DNA of 64,000 nucleotides from positions 163,615 to 227,614 of the forward strand of contig MFFN01000004.1 in assembly GCA_001777915.1 (NCBI GenBank), written 5' to 3'. Under the pieces are notes generated by a model. The model was not told where the DNA came from and did not search any database. It was given only the letters and a program-made list of their open reading frames with translations. The stretch comes from Candidatus Edwardsbacteria bacterium RifOxyA12_full_54_48 (GTDB lineage: Bacteria > Edwardsbacteria > AC1 > EtOH8). Positions 52,692 to 62,202 of the stretch are shown here, piece by piece. A program made the translations under genes and the position numbers. Each line of letters opens with the position of its first letter. The stretch's first letter is position 1.

Positions 52692-54854
52692 ATGAAAAAG
52701 GTTTTAGACTTGAGGTCATTATTCGTCATTTCATTGCTGCTGACCGCTCCTTCCGCCCTGTTATCCCAGGAGACGGTGCTGGAAAAATCCATCTCGATAA
52801 AGCGGACAACGGCGGTCCCCGAAATAGACGGGGTCATCGAAGAGATATGGCAGCAGGCCGATTCGGTCAGCGACTTTGTCCAGAACCGGCCCTATGAGAA
52901 TGCCCAGCCTAGCGAGCGGACTGTAGCCTATCTGATGCAGGACGACGAGAACCTGTATGTCGCCTTCCGCTGTTATTCGCAGAAGAATCCCCCCACCAAA
53001 AGCTATACCAAGGATGAGGATTATGTGCTCATCGGGATAGATCCCATGGGCAGCCGGACCGGCGGTTATTTCTTCTGGCAGTATGCCAGCGGCATTTTCT
53101 GGGATGGGATGTACACCGACGACGGACGCAGCATGGACCTAGCATGGGAGGGCGTCTGGTACCAGGCGGTGAAGGTCCACCCCGACCGGATGGATATGGA
53201 GTTCAAGATACCGTTCAAGACCATCCGCTATAAAAAAGGGCTTTCGGAATGGGGGCTGCAGCTGCGGCGGCACATAGCCGAGAACTTCGAGGATGACTCC
53301 TGGGTCCCGGTGCCGCAGCGCGACAACGACCTGATCTCCCGCTGGGGGAAGCTGGCCGGCATCGAACCCCGTTCATCGGGCTATTACTTCGAGCTTTACC
53401 CCGAGGGATTCATGCGCAACGACAAGTTCGCCGGCCTCAAGGACCAGGCCCAGCCCAGCGGCAGCCTGACCATGAAATGGGACATCACCCCGCAGACCAC
53501 CCTGAACGCCACCGCCTACCCCGACTTTGCCCAGATCGAGTCCGACCAGTTCTCCCTGAACCTTTCCCGGTACCCCCGCTACCTCCAGGAACAGCGGCCG
53601 TTTTTTGTAGACGGGCAGGATGTGTTCCGGCTTTCCAGCTTCGGCGACGGGGGCGGGTTCTCGCCTCTGAACATATTTTACTCCCGGGCGGTGGGCCGTT
53701 CCATCGGCGGAGAGGCGGTCCAGATAATGGGCGGAGCCAAGCTGACCCATAAGACCTCAGCTTGGAACCTGGGGGTGCTGGCGGCCATGACCGATCAGTA
53801 CTCCGACCAACAGTTGGGCATCGCCGAGCCCCAGCGTCGTTTCGGCGCCCTAAGGGCCAGGCGGCGGATACTGGCCAACTCCGAGATCGGCATTCTGGCC
53901 AGCGGAACCATGGTCGACGGCGGAAACTACAACTACTCCTCGGCCCTGGAGACTGTGCTGAGAAGCGGCCCCAACCAGCTGATCATGCAGGGGGCATTCT
54001 CGGACCGCAGCGGCAAGACCGGCTGGGCCGGCACCGCGGGATTCCGGGGCTTCACCGGGCCGCTGCTGACCATGGCCACCGCCGAGGTGGTGAACGATTC
54101 CTTCGATGTTTCGGACATCGGATTTGTGCCCTGGGCCGGCCGCAGTAAGCTGGCAATAGGCAGTGGACCATACTGGACCTACAAGCAGGGCGCCCTGCGC
54201 AACCTGATCATCAACCTGGGCGGAACATTGGAAAAACAGCCGGGCAGCAGCCAATGGTCGAAGATCGGATCGCTGATCATAAACCCCACCTTCCGCCGCA
54301 ACCGGGGCGGAAGCCTGGAGCTGAACGCCGGGCGGGGATACGAGGCCGACACCAGCTACCTGTTCCGCAGCCTCGATCTGAGCGCCTGGAGCATGCTGTT
54401 CGGCAATAATTTCAACGCCGGCTGCCGCTACGCATACGAATACAACTACAACCGGGGCTACCTGGCCTACAACGGCTCCAACTACATGGTGGCCAGCTAT
54501 TCCTTCATCTCGCCGCTGAGCATGACCCTGCTCACCAACCTGTGGATGGAATGGGACACCACCAAAAGCATCCTGGCCAGCTGGTCGGTCATCCGGCCCA
54601 GAATGGATTTCCGGATCACACCCACCATGACCCTTTCGGCCTTCAATGAGATGGTGTTCCTAGCCCCTAAGACCCAACTGACCTCGTCCCAGCACCTGTC
54701 CAACCGTATGGGAGCCCTGTTCTCTTGGAACTTCGCCCCCAAAAGCTGGATCTATATCGCTCTCAACGATTATCAGGCCCAGGACCTCAACGGCTTCATG
54801 CAGCCCCAGTACACCATCAGCGCCGTCAAGGCCAAATACCTGCTGTATTTTTAA
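52692..54854 (+). CDS. DUF5916-type outer-membrane protein with CBM9-like domain
   Basis: The 720-aa protein begins at MKKVLDLRSL, preceded by GGAGAA; a signal peptide ends near LSQET. Residues about 35-190 form a CBM9-like beta sandwich (EIDGVIEEIWQQADSV, ENLYVAFRCY). The rest is a DUF5916-like domain with repeated amphipathic strands, GRSIGGEAVQIMGG and YPDFAQIESDQFSLNLSRYPRYLQEQRPFF; it ends in an aromatic residue (KAKYLLYF), as outer-membrane barrels do. It is likely a surface or outer-membrane protein; the substrate is unknown. It lies 66 bp after the small exported-protein gene. Confidence 0.85.
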   Translation: MKKVLDLRSLFVISLLLTAPSALLSQETVLEKSISIKRTTAVPEIDGVIEEIWQQADSVSDFVQNRPYENAQPSERTVAYLMQDDENLYVAFRCYSQKNPPTKSYTKDEDYVLIGIDPMGSRTGGYFFWQYASGIFWDGMYTDDGRSMDLAWEGVWYQAVKVHPDRMDMEFKIPFKTIRYKKGLSEWGLQLRRHIAENFEDDSWVPVPQRDNDLISRWGKLAGIEPRSSGYYFELYPEGFMRNDKFAGLKDQAQPSGSLTMKWDITPQTTLNATAYPDFAQIESDQFSLNLSRYPRYLQEQRPFFVDGQDVFRLSSFGDGGGFSPLNIFYSRAVGRSIGGEAVQIMGGAKLTHKTSAWNLGVLAAMTDQYSDQQLGIAEPQRRFGALRARRRILANSEIGILASGTMVDGGNYNYSSALETVLRSGPNQLIMQGAFSDRSGKTGWAGTAGFRGFTGPLLTMATAEVVNDSFDVSDIGFVPWAGRSKLAIGSGPYWTYKQGALRNLIINLGGTLEKQPGSSQWSKIGSLIINPTFRRNRGGSLELNAGRGYEADTSYLFRSLDLSAWSMLFGNNFNAGCRYAYEYNYNRGYLAYNGSNYMVASYSFISPLSMTLLTNLWMEWDTTKSILASWSVIRPRMDFRITPTMTLSAFNEMVFLAPKTQLTSSQHLSNRMGALFSWNFAPKSWIYIALNDYQAQDLNGFMQPQYTISAVKAKYLLYF

Positions 54855-54870
54855 CAGAAAGGATCTCGAG

Positions 54871-55416
54871 ATGAACCCCGCCCTTTTAATCATAGATTTT
54901 CAAAAGACGTTCTTATCCGGCGATCCCCATACCGTCCGGTCGCTGGAACAGGCCAAGGCCTACATAAACAGCGCCATAGAGCTGTTCCGGGAGCGGAACC
55001 TGCCGGTGGTCTGCGTCCAGCATCTTTCCCCCAAGGACGGCCTGGCGCCCGGGGATCCGGGATATGAGATACCGGAGGGCTTGAAGATATTGCCCACCGA
55101 TATCCATCTCCAAAAGGAGCATGGCAATTCGTTCCATCAGACCAAGCTCTGCCAGGTCCTCAAGGATCTGAGGGTGGATACCATCTTTCTGGCCGGATTC
55201 CGGGCCGAGTACTGCGTGCTCTCGACCTACCGGGGGGCCCAGGACGAAGGTTTCGCCGCCATCATGATCCGGAATGCCCTGGCCAGCCCCAGCCACGAGA
55301 ATATCCGGTTTGTGGAATGCATCAGCGATGTGGTGTCGGTAAGCAACCTGAAGTACCTGCTGTCGGAGGACGCCTTGCCGGCTGTCAGCAATAACATATC
55401 TCACGAGGCACAATGA
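54871..55416 (+). CDS. Isochorismatase-family cysteine hydrolase
   Basis: This 181-aa protein matches the nicotinamidase/isochorismatase-like superfamily. The catalytic triad appears as Asp in LLIIDFQKTFL (Asp9), a Lys near KEHGNSF (about 90) and Cys in GFRAEYCVLSTYRGAQDEGF (about Cys112). Enzymes of this type hydrolyse amides such as nicotinamide, or vinyl ethers; the exact substrate is not predictable. It overlaps the following nucleotidyltransferase gene by 4 bp (ATGA), so they are probably co-translated. Confidence 0.9.
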   Translation: MNPALLIIDFQKTFLSGDPHTVRSLEQAKAYINSAIELFRERNLPVVCVQHLSPKDGLAPGDPGYEIPEGLKILPTDIHLQKEHGNSFHQTKLCQVLKDLRVDTIFLAGFRAEYCVLSTYRGAQDEGFAAIMIRNALASPSHENIRFVECISDVVSVSNLKYLLSEDALPAVSNNISHEAQ

Positions 55417-56177
55417 ATTCGAAGAACGAACTAAGCCGGGGGGCTATCCTTCAGGCGCTGAGGCAGGCCCTGGAGCCTAAAAAATACCTTATAGCCATGT
55501 GGGAGGGCGGCGCCGCAGCTTTTGGCCGGGTGGACCGCTGGTCGGATATCGATCTGATGGTGGCTGTCAAAGACGGACAGGCAGACAAGGCGGCCCAAGA
55601 GGTGGAAGCAATCCTGAAAAAACTCTCTCCCATCACAGCCCGGCTGTCTGCCAGCCACCCCAACTGGCCGGACATGATCCACACTTTTTACAAGCTGGCC
55701 CGGGCCGGAGAATTCTTAATAGTGGACGTGGGGGTGATGCCCCAAAGCAGCCAGGACAAGCTTTTGGAGACGGAGATCCACGGGAAAGCCCTGGTTCACT
55801 TCGACAAGGCCGGGGTCTGCCAGCCGCCCCGGCTGGACCGGAATAAGTTCCTGGCCGGCATGAAAGAGCGAAAAGCCAGGCTGATCAACATGTTTGAACT
55901 GTTCTCCAATTATGTGGCCAAGGAGCTTAACCGAAAGAATTACATCGAGGCCCAGTATAATCATTTCATGAACCTGAACATGCTGGTGGAAGCCTTGCGA
56001 ATGAAGCACTACCCTTTCCATTATGATTTCCGGGGGCGGTATCTGCACTATGAAATTCCGTCCCGGGAGGCGGCCAAACTCCAAACATTGTTCTATGTAA
56101 AGGATACGGCTGACCTACGCCGCAAGGATGCCCGGGCCAGAAGGTGGTTCAAAGAGGCAATCGAAGAATTACGTTAA
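55413..56177 (+). CDS. Nucleotidyltransferase-domain protein
   Basis: The 254-aa protein has the Pol-beta-like nucleotidyltransferase signature: GGAAAFGRVDRWSDIDLMVAV (about residues 29-49), giving G[GS]-x9-DxD with Asp46 and Asp48, plus a third acidic residue further on (IVDVGVM). The C-terminal half is helical. Members transfer NMP to small molecules or proteins, or act as antitoxins (MNT). It overlaps the isochorismatase-like gene by 4 bp and is followed by a strong terminator. The substrate is unknown. Confidence 0.85.
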   Translation: MNSKNELSRGAILQALRQALEPKKYLIAMWEGGAAAFGRVDRWSDIDLMVAVKDGQADKAAQEVEAILKKLSPITARLSASHPNWPDMIHTFYKLARAGEFLIVDVGVMPQSSQDKLLETEIHGKALVHFDKAGVCQPPRLDRNKFLAGMKERKARLINMFELFSNYVAKELNRKNYIEAQYNHFMNLNMLVEALRMKHYPFHYDFRGRYLHYEIPSREAAKLQTLFYVKDTADLRRKDARARRWFKEAIEELR

Positions 56178-56183
56178 GGGACT

Positions 56184-56223
56184 CAAGCAAAAGCCCTCCC
56201 GTTTTCGGGAGGGCTTTTGCTTG
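56184..56223. terminator. Bidirectional terminator
   Basis: A 17-bp stem (CAAGCAAAAGCCCTCCC and its complement) with a short loop sits between the convergent nucleotidyltransferase and lactate-permease genes, with T runs on both strands. Confidence 0.93.
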
Positions 56224-56256
56224 ACCGGATATCATCAAATCCTGGGGCCTGCGATT

Positions 56257-57852
56257 CTACCCGTAGAACCTCAACAGCACCACCACGAACAAAGAAGTGA
56301 CCGCGGTCAGGATCAGCGAAAAGACGAAGGCGATCTTGATGACCTTGGTCTCCTCCCCTATCCTGTCTATCGAGGCCGCCGCGTTCTGCAGCTTGGCCGG
56401 CGAAACCACGCTGGCCAGCCCGCCGCCGAAGGCCAGCCCGGCGGTGACAATGATCAGCCCATTTAGCGACAGGCCCAGGTTCTGGGCGGTGGTCATGGTG
56501 TACTTGGCGAACATGGCGATGGCCGAGGCCTCGCTGCCGGTCAGAAACCCGCCGAACAGGCCGATGAAGGACACCACCGCGCCGTAGGCCCCGCCGAATA
56601 TCTGGGTGGAGTAGTCGGCCAGCACCCTGATCATGCTGGGCACGGCAAACTGCTTCAGGGCCATGTCATAGCCCGACATATTCATGATCTCGCCGATGGC
56701 GAAGAAGATGGCGGCGGCGAACACCGGCCGGGGCGCCCGCTTGAGCCATATCCTCATGGTGTCCTTCATCTGGACCTTGTTGGGTTTCAGGAACGGCAGG
56801 GCCAGAACTGTGCTGGCCAGTATCCAGGTGTAGGCCTGCCACAGGGCCCGGGTGTCCAGGGGCTTGCCGTCGGCAGCCAGCCCGTTGATCGGCAGCCGGA
56901 GGGTGCGGTACAGGAAATTGAAACTGTCCTTGGGGATGTTCAGGGCCAGGATCAGCCCGATCAGGATCAGCCAGGGCATGAAGGCCCTCCACAGGGGATA
57001 GGTCTTCTCGAAATCCAGCTCCTCGGAATTGAGCAGGCTGCGATCGATGATCTTGTTGCCGGAGGCCTTGAGGTACAGGGCCATGGCGGCGATCACCGCC
57101 AGCCCGCACAGCACCCCGGTCAGCACCACCAGATTCTCGAAGCGGTTGGTGAAGTAAGCCACCAGCCCGATCACTCCGCCGGTCAGCAGGCAGGGCAGCC
57201 AGCCCTGCCGCACCGCCTGCCACTTGCCCACGATCCAGAGCATGCAGAAGCCGATCATGGTGGAGACCAGCGGCAGGAACATGAAGAACACCTGCCCGGC
57301 CTGCCTCAGCCCGATCTCGTTGCCCTTGCCCAGAAAACTGTTGGCGATGTCCACGAACACCACGATGGGCGCCCCCAGCAGGGCGTAGGTGCACAGCGAG
57401 TCGTAGCCGATGGAGGGCAGGGCGATGGCCACGTATGATGAATAGCCCATGGCCAGCAAGATGGGCGGCAATATGGAGACCGGGGTGGCCCCCACCGCCA
57501 CCATCAGCGTGCCGAATCCGATGTTGATCATCATGATCTGCACCGCCCGGTGCCCCCCGGCCAGGGTCTTGATGAAGATGATGATCCTTTTTAAGGCCCC
57601 GGTCTTCTCCATCAGGGCCATCTGCAGCAGCGAGGTGGCCACTATCAGCGAGACCGACAGGGAGCGCACTATGCCGGCCCCGGTGGAGCGCAGGATGACC
57701 TCGGCCGAGGTGTGAAAGAAGAAGAAGGCCGCCAGCGAGATGGCCAGCCAGCCGGCCAGGCCGCTCTGGTCGGCCGGACGTTTGAAGGCTATCAGCATCA
57801 CCAGTATGACGACGATGGGCAGCAGTGTCAACAGCAGTTGCCAGATGGGCAT
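56257..57852 (-). CDS. L-lactate permease family transporter
   Basis: This 531-aa membrane protein has about 13 hydrophobic helices and the LctP/LldP pattern: an N-terminal LLTLLPIVVILVMLIAFKR, ATPVSILPPILLAMGYSS, and the late GGFLTGSEASAIAMFAKY and GGGLASVVSPAKLQNAAAS. LctP proteins import lactate or glycolate with protons. The gene is convergent with the nucleotidyltransferase gene and has no lactate-oxidation (lutABC/lldD) genes close by, so the substrate is tentative. Length is normal (about 530-560). Confidence 0.88.
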   Translation of the reverse strand: MPIWQLLLTLLPIVVILVMLIAFKRPADQSGLAGWLAISLAAFFFFHTSAEVILRSTGAGIVRSLSVSLIVATSLLQMALMEKTGALKRIIIFIKTLAGGHRAVQIMMINIGFGTLMVAVGATPVSILPPILLAMGYSSYVAIALPSIGYDSLCTYALLGAPIVVFVDIANSFLGKGNEIGLRQAGQVFFMFLPLVSTMIGFCMLWIVGKWQAVRQGWLPCLLTGGVIGLVAYFTNRFENLVVLTGVLCGLAVIAAMALYLKASGNKIIDRSLLNSEELDFEKTYPLWRAFMPWLILIGLILALNIPKDSFNFLYRTLRLPINGLAADGKPLDTRALWQAYTWILASTVLALPFLKPNKVQMKDTMRIWLKRAPRPVFAAAIFFAIGEIMNMSGYDMALKQFAVPSMIRVLADYSTQIFGGAYGAVVSFIGLFGGFLTGSEASAIAMFAKYTMTTAQNLGLSLNGLIIVTAGLAFGGGLASVVSPAKLQNAAASIDRIGEETKVIKIAFVFSLILTAVTSLFVVVLLRFYG

Positions 57853-58034
57853 TTTGTTCTCCTATTGTGTTTGACAGACTTAACAGTGGCTGGTGCCTGT
57901 ATCTGTCCCGAAACAGATCATGGTGATTTTAAAACAATCCCACGGTACTGTCAACAAAAAATCTCTGGTCGTCTTGAAAAAGGCCCCTGCATGGAGTATA
58001 TTTAATTAGGTAATGTTGGTGAAAGGAGTCGCAC

Positions 58035-58601
58035 ATGGATGTATCTACCGCCATCCAGGCCCGGCGGGCATACCGCTCGCTGGCGCCGGTGGAAATAAAC
58101 CAGGAGATGATAAAGGAGCTGGCCAAGGCGGCTTCTTTGGCCGCCTCCTGTTTCAACAAACAACCCTGGCGTTTCGTTTTCGTTTATGAGAAGGAAGCGT
58201 TGAAAAAAATGCACGGGGCTTTATCCAAGGGGAATGAATGGGCCTACGATGCCTCGATGATCATCGCCGTGGCCGCCAAAAAGGAGGACGACTGTGTGAT
58301 CAAGGACGGGCGGGAGTATTATCTTTTCGACACCGGCATGGCCGCGGCCCATCTGATCCTGCGGGCCACCGAGCTGGGGCTGGTGGCCCACCCCATCGCC
58401 GGGTTCGACCCGGAAAAGGTCCGGGCTATCTTGGGGATACCAGCCGACCTGACCGTGATCACCCTGATCAATGTGGGAAAACATTCGGAGAAGATAAGCC
58501 CCAGATTAAGTTCCGAACAGGCCAAGGGTGAGAAGGAGCGTCCTCCCCGGAAACCGCTGGGGGAATTCGCTTTTCATAATAGATATGGCCGGGGAGCATA
58601 G
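58035..58601 (+). CDS. Nitroreductase-family flavoprotein
   Basis: The 188-aa protein has the FMN-binding nitroreductase fold: AIQARRAYRSLAPVEI with its Arg pair (about residues 7-13), AASCFNKQPWRFVFV (about 36-50), and the late LGLVAHPIAGFDPEKVRAILGIP segment. It probably reduces nitro or quinone compounds with NAD(P)H as a homodimer. It is preceded by AAAGGAG and stands alone, divergent from the lactate permease and followed by a repeat-rich gap. Confidence 0.92.
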   Translation: MDVSTAIQARRAYRSLAPVEINQEMIKELAKAASLAASCFNKQPWRFVFVYEKEALKKMHGALSKGNEWAYDASMIIAVAAKKEDDCVIKDGREYYLFDTGMAAAHLILRATELGLVAHPIAGFDPEKVRAILGIPADLTVITLINVGKHSEKISPRLSSEQAKGEKERPPRKPLGEFAFHNRYGRGA

Positions 58602-58649
58602 CTCTCAAGTCATGGATTATGCCTAAAACAAAGGACTAAAAATTGAACT

Positions 58650-58690
58650 CGGTTACTTTCTTGTGACCAAGAAAGTAACCAAAGAAGTCT
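58650..58690 (-). repeat. Inverted partial copy of the 149-bp element end
   Basis: This hairpin (GGTTACTTTCTTG paired with CAAGAAAGTAACC) plus CAAAGAAG is a diverged inverse copy of the right end found at 31740-31776 and 58980-59021. A further inter-copy stretch (58690-58873) shows no gene; the minus-strand frame across it reads like a repeat translation, not a protein. Confidence 0.65.
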
Positions 58691-58873
58691 TTACCGCCCA
58701 GTTGCGCGGTAGGTAAGGCGTTTGCTCCGGCATTCACTGAACCAGAACCTGTCATAGGCCAATAACACACTGAATGCTTTTTCGGAGCTGCAGTAATGCC
58801 GCTCCACTGATGGCGGGGAACCTGAAAGCAGATTAGGAGGGTTACCCTGATCCGCCAAAGGCGGATAGACGGG

Positions 58874-59021
58874 GTCCGGGGGATTTGACGGAAAAGGTGC
58901 AAGAATAAAATGTTGGCCATAAATAACTATTAAGTACTGATATGCCTATTTTAAAAATTTACGCCCGTTCCAAATCCCCCGGCGCTTCTTTGGTTCTTTC
59001 TTGGTCACAAGAAAGAACAGA
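58874..59021. repeat. Dispersed ~149-bp element, copy 2
   Basis: Left end GTCCGGGGGATTTGACGG (58874-58891) and right end from GTTCCAAATCCCCCGGCG through the CAAGAAAGAACAG hairpin (58967-59021) match copy 1 (31628-31776) with a few base changes. The paired C-to-A and G-to-T changes (CTTTG to ATTTG, CAAAG to CAAAT) keep the ends complementary. The 75-bp centre is unrelated to that of copy 1. Confidence 0.8.
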
Positions 59022-59134
59022 TATATTCATATACTGCTGGTAATTTCCTTCGAGATATTCACGGAGAGAAGCCGACCTGAAATTATGCAACGCGACGAGA
59101 CAGGCAATTTTGCTCATCTTGACATATTTGCTGA

Positions 59135-59163
59135 TTGACAAAACGGCCGCTATCCCTTATCAT
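59135..59163 (+). promoter_or_regulatory. Promoter of the polyferredoxin-type gene, predicted leaderless
   Basis: TTGACA (59135-59140), 17 bp, then TATCAT (59158-59163). Six bases separate the -10 box from the ATG at 59170, so transcription should start at the A of the start codon. No ribosome site is present. Confidence 0.7.
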
Positions 59164-59169
59164 TACACT

Positions 59170-60033
59170 ATGTTCAGCAAACTTACCACCAGAACCAAAC
59201 GGCTCTATGTCCAGATAGCGGCCACCGTCCTCACCTTTTCGTATTTTCTGGCGCCGGTCCTGAAGTATATCCCCTGCCCGACCCTGACCTGCTATGCCTG
59301 TCCCCTGTCGGTGTTCGCCTGCCCCATCGGAACCCTGCAGCACTTCGTGATCCTCGGGGTGTTCCCTTTCTTCCTGCTGGGCATCCTTTTCCTGGTCGGG
59401 ACCTTGGTGGGCCGCTGGGCCTGCGGGTACCTGTGCCCCTTCGGGCTGTTCCAGGACATTCTGGCCAGGATCCGGAAGCAGAAATTCGACCCGCCCTCCT
59501 GGCTGGGCTGGGGGCGCTATGTGTCGCTGTTCGGGGCGGCCGTCATCATCCCGGCGTTGACCCATGAGCCCTGGTTCTCCAAGCTCTGCCCGGTGGGGAC
59601 CCTCGAGGCCGGGATCCCGATAGTGGTCACGGCCTTCATCAAGGTCAAATTACTGGGCAGGTTCGCCACCGAACTGTCGATGCTGGGCTGGCTGTTCTGG
59701 CTGAAGATCCTCCTTCTGGCCCTGACCGTCGGCGCCGCCATTTACATCAAAAGGCCGTTCTGCCGTTTCATCTGCCCGCTGGGGGGCATCTTCGGAATGT
59801 TCAGCCGGGTCTCCCTGCTGCAGATAAAAGTGGACCAATACGAGACCTCGGATAAGGCCGACTGCAAAAAGCTGTGCCCGGTGGACATTGACATCACCCG
59901 GGACCCGGCCTCGTCCGACTGCATCCGCTGCCTGCAATGCACCAAATGCCCCGGAGTAAAACTGGAAAAACCCATCAAAACCATTAACCGAACAAAGGCC
60001 TCCGTAAAAACAATTTTACCACGGAAACACTGA
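59170..60033 (+). CDS. Membrane 4Fe-4S protein of the NapH/polyferredoxin type
   Basis: The 287-aa protein starts at MFSKLTTRTKR, directly downstream of a promoter and without a ribosome site. It has about five membrane helices with the metal-binding segments CYACPLSVFACPIG, CGYLCPFGLFQD and CRFICPLGG, then a cytoplasmic domain with CKKLCPVDIDI and CIRCLQCTKCPG, giving two 4Fe-4S clusters. This is the NapH/CcoG-like pattern of proteins moving electrons from quinol or ferredoxin to a membrane partner. No partner gene is adjacent, so the pathway is unknown. An earlier in-frame ATG at 59110 would include the promoter region and is unlikely. Confidence 0.85.
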   Translation: MFSKLTTRTKRLYVQIAATVLTFSYFLAPVLKYIPCPTLTCYACPLSVFACPIGTLQHFVILGVFPFFLLGILFLVGTLVGRWACGYLCPFGLFQDILARIRKQKFDPPSWLGWGRYVSLFGAAVIIPALTHEPWFSKLCPVGTLEAGIPIVVTAFIKVKLLGRFATELSMLGWLFWLKILLLALTVGAAIYIKRPFCRFICPLGGIFGMFSRVSLLQIKVDQYETSDKADCKKLCPVDIDITRDPASSDCIRCLQCTKCPGVKLEKPIKTINRTKASVKTILPRKH

Positions 60034-60149
60034 ATTACCCAAACAAAAGCACCAGATTTACCATGCCTCATTCCGTGTTTTTCAGAATTTTCAAGTTTCA
60101 GTAGTTAGCTGCTCTGAGTTCTCAACCCATCAAATTAAAGAAAGAATCT

Positions 60150-61841
60150 ATGCCCTTAAGAAAATTATTATCCCTGTTCAAAGGAAAGAAAAAAGAAACT
60201 GTCGCGCCAGAGAAGACCGATCATAAACCGGTCGCCCGGCATCAGGTCCCGGAGCGGAACCCCGCCCGCCATTCCGGCGGGCAAAACCAGCGGCCCCATC
60301 AACAGCCTCCCCGGACGGCGACCTATCGCAAGCCGGAGCAGCCCAAGCCGCATCATCAGCCCCGGGCCGAAACTCCCCGGACGGCGACCTATCGCAAACC
60401 GGAGCAACCCAAAACCCAATTTCAGCCCCGGACAGAGATCCACCGTCCCGCGGCAGTGGTTAGCCGGCCGCCCCAGGTTCATAAAAAACCGGCCGCGCCC
60501 ACCGGCCCCCAGCTTAAGTTCGACCAGCTGGGACTGGCGCCGTTTCTGTTGAAGGCCATACACGAGGAGGGCTACTCCGATCCCACCCCCATCCAGCAGC
60601 AGACCATCCCGCTGGCCCTGTCCGGCAAGGATCTTCTGGGCTGCGCCCAGACCGGCACCGGCAAGACCGCCGCCTTCGCCCTGCCCATCCTGCAGAAGCT
60701 CTCCCGCCCGGAGGTGGTGGGACAGCAGTTCCGGGACATCAAGGCCCTGATCGTCACCCCCACCCGGGAGCTGGCGGCCCAGATCGGCCAGAGCTTCGCC
60801 GCCTACGGCCGCCACAGCGGCCTGCGCTATGCGGTGATCTACGGCGGGGTCTTTCAGGGACATCAGCAGAAGGCCATGAAAGGCGGGGTGGACATATTGG
60901 TGGCCACCCCCGGCAGGCTTTTGGACATGATGAACCAGCGGCTGATCCTGCTGCACAAGGTGGAGATTCTGGTGCTGGACGAGGCCGACCGGATGCTGGA
61001 CATGGGCTTCATAAATGATATCCGCAAGATCGTGGCCAAGGTGCCCATCCGGAGGCAGACCCTGTTCTTCTCGGCCACTATGCCCCCGGAGATCCGCCAT
61101 CTGGCCGGCAGCATTTTAGATAATCCGGTATCAGTATCAGTAACGCCCGACACCACCGCCGCCGAGACGGTGGAACAGTCGCTGTATTTTGTGGAGCGGA
61201 ACGACAAGCCCGATCTGCTGAAGCACCTGCTGTCGGATGAACTTTTCACCCGGGCGCTGGTGTTCACCCGCACCAAGGTCCGGGCCGACCGGGTGGCCCG
61301 CAAGCTGACCTCCGACGGCATTCCGGCCTCGGCCATCCACGGGGACAAGTCCCAGGGGGCCCGGGAACGGGTGCTGGCCGGGTTCAAGGACGGCTCCATC
61401 CGGGTGCTGGTGGCCTCGGATATCGTCTCCCGGGGGATAGACATCGAGAACATCTCCCACGTGGTGAATTTTGACGTGCCCCAGCAGGCCGACTCCTACA
61501 TCCACCGCATCGGGCGGACCGGCCGGGCCGGGGCGGTGGGGTCGGCCATCACCTTCTGCGACGCCGAGGAGCGCCAGGATGTGCGGGAGATAGAAAAGCT
61601 TTTGGACAAAAGCATTCCGGTGGTGGAGGATCACCCCTACCATTCCCGGATGCCGGTGCATGAGGCCATCAGCGAGCACCGCCGCCGCACCGGACGGAAG
61701 CCCCAGCAGGGGCGCTCCGGGCAGCGTCCGCCGCGGGCATCGCAATCCGGCCAGCGGCCCAGGCAGGGTCCGCCGACCGCCCCCAAGACCACCCACAGCA
61801 GCCACAAGCCGGGCAGCGGCCGGCCGGGCCGGAGAGGATAG
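60150..61841 (+). CDS. DEAD-box RNA helicase
   Basis: The 563-aa protein has all helicase motifs: Q motif at [42 protein letters not shown], then the second domain with [13 protein letters not shown] and RIGRTGRAG. The first 120 residues are low-complexity, basic and Pro/Gln-rich, with two 22-aa tandem copies of [13 protein letters not shown]... (about 50-93). The last 70 are Gly/Arg/Pro/Gln-rich, an RNA-binding tail. Such enzymes remodel ribosome precursors and mRNA, often in cold. Four hairpins follow the gene. Confidence 0.95.
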   Translation: MPLRKLLSLFKGKKKETVAPEKTDHKPVARHQVPERNPARHSGGQNQRPHQQPPRTATYRKPEQPKPHHQPRAETPRTATYRKPEQPKTQFQPRTEIHRPAAVVSRPPQVHKKPAAPTGPQLKFDQLGLAPFLLKAIHEEGYSDPTPIQQQTIPLALSGKDLLGCAQTGTGKTAAFALPILQKLSRPEVVGQQFRDIKALIVTPTRELAAQIGQSFAAYGRHSGLRYAVIYGGVFQGHQQKAMKGGVDILVATPGRLLDMMNQRLILLHKVEILVLDEADRMLDMGFINDIRKIVAKVPIRRQTLFFSATMPPEIRHLAGSILDNPVSVSVTPDTTAAETVEQSLYFVERNDKPDLLKHLLSDELFTRALVFTRTKVRADRVARKLTSDGIPASAIHGDKSQGARERVLAGFKDGSIRVLVASDIVSRGIDIENISHVVNFDVPQQADSYIHRIGRTGRAGAVGSAITFCDAEERQDVREIEKLLDKSIPVVEDHPYHSRMPVHEAISEHRRRTGRKPQQGRSGQRPPRASQSGQRPRQGPPTAPKTTHSSHKPGSGRPGRRG

Positions 61842-61856
61842 AAATTATATACCATA

Positions 61857-62012
61857 CAGCGATAGCCTGATTTATCCGCCGCAGCTTTAGCGCAGGTGGA
61901 AGGCTATCGCTGGTTATCATCAAAGGCCGACATTTCGGCCTTGTTGAATGCGCCAGCGATGTTATTCATAGCATCGCTGTGTTTACAAGAAGCCCCGCCA
62001 ATCGGCGGGGCT
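61857..62012 (+). other. Run of four hairpins after the helicase gene
   Basis: Perfect stems in order: CAGCGATAGCCT (61857-61868) with 61901-61912; AAGGCCGA (61923-61930) with 61935-61942; CAGCGATG (61954-61961) with 61972-61979; and AGCCCCGCC (61991-61999) with 62004-62012, the last followed by TTTAGTATTT and therefore a terminator. The first three may form a structured RNA or reflect repeats. The rest of the gap to 62443 (including GGAATGACA repeats and an AGTGGCAAAAACCCC-type piece) shows no gene. Confidence 0.65.
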
Positions 62013-62022
62013 TTAGTATTTG
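62004..62022 (+). terminator. Terminator of the helicase gene (fourth hairpin)
   Basis: The right arm of the 9-bp GC-rich stem (AGCCCCGCC with loop AATC, 61991-62012) is followed by a TTTAGTATTT tail, on the plus strand, about 160 bp after the helicase stop. Confidence 0.8.
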
Positions 62023-62202
62023 GGGCAGGACACCTATCGTCACCCGTTCAATCTGCCAGGCAAGTTTGTTTTCTCAGAGCTTGCACTGAGTTTTGCCACT
62101 ATATTACTGACGAAGTGGTGACAAAAACCCTTTCCAGGGGGAATACGGGGCAAGCAAAAAATAATCTTTGCGTTCTAAGCGTCTTAGCAGTTCAAAGTAC
62201 CT

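Noticed and set aside
58636..58920. 94-codon minus-strand frame in the repeat-rich gap
   Set aside because: It spans the inverted repeat and part of the dispersed element, has no ribosome site, and reads like translated repeat DNA.
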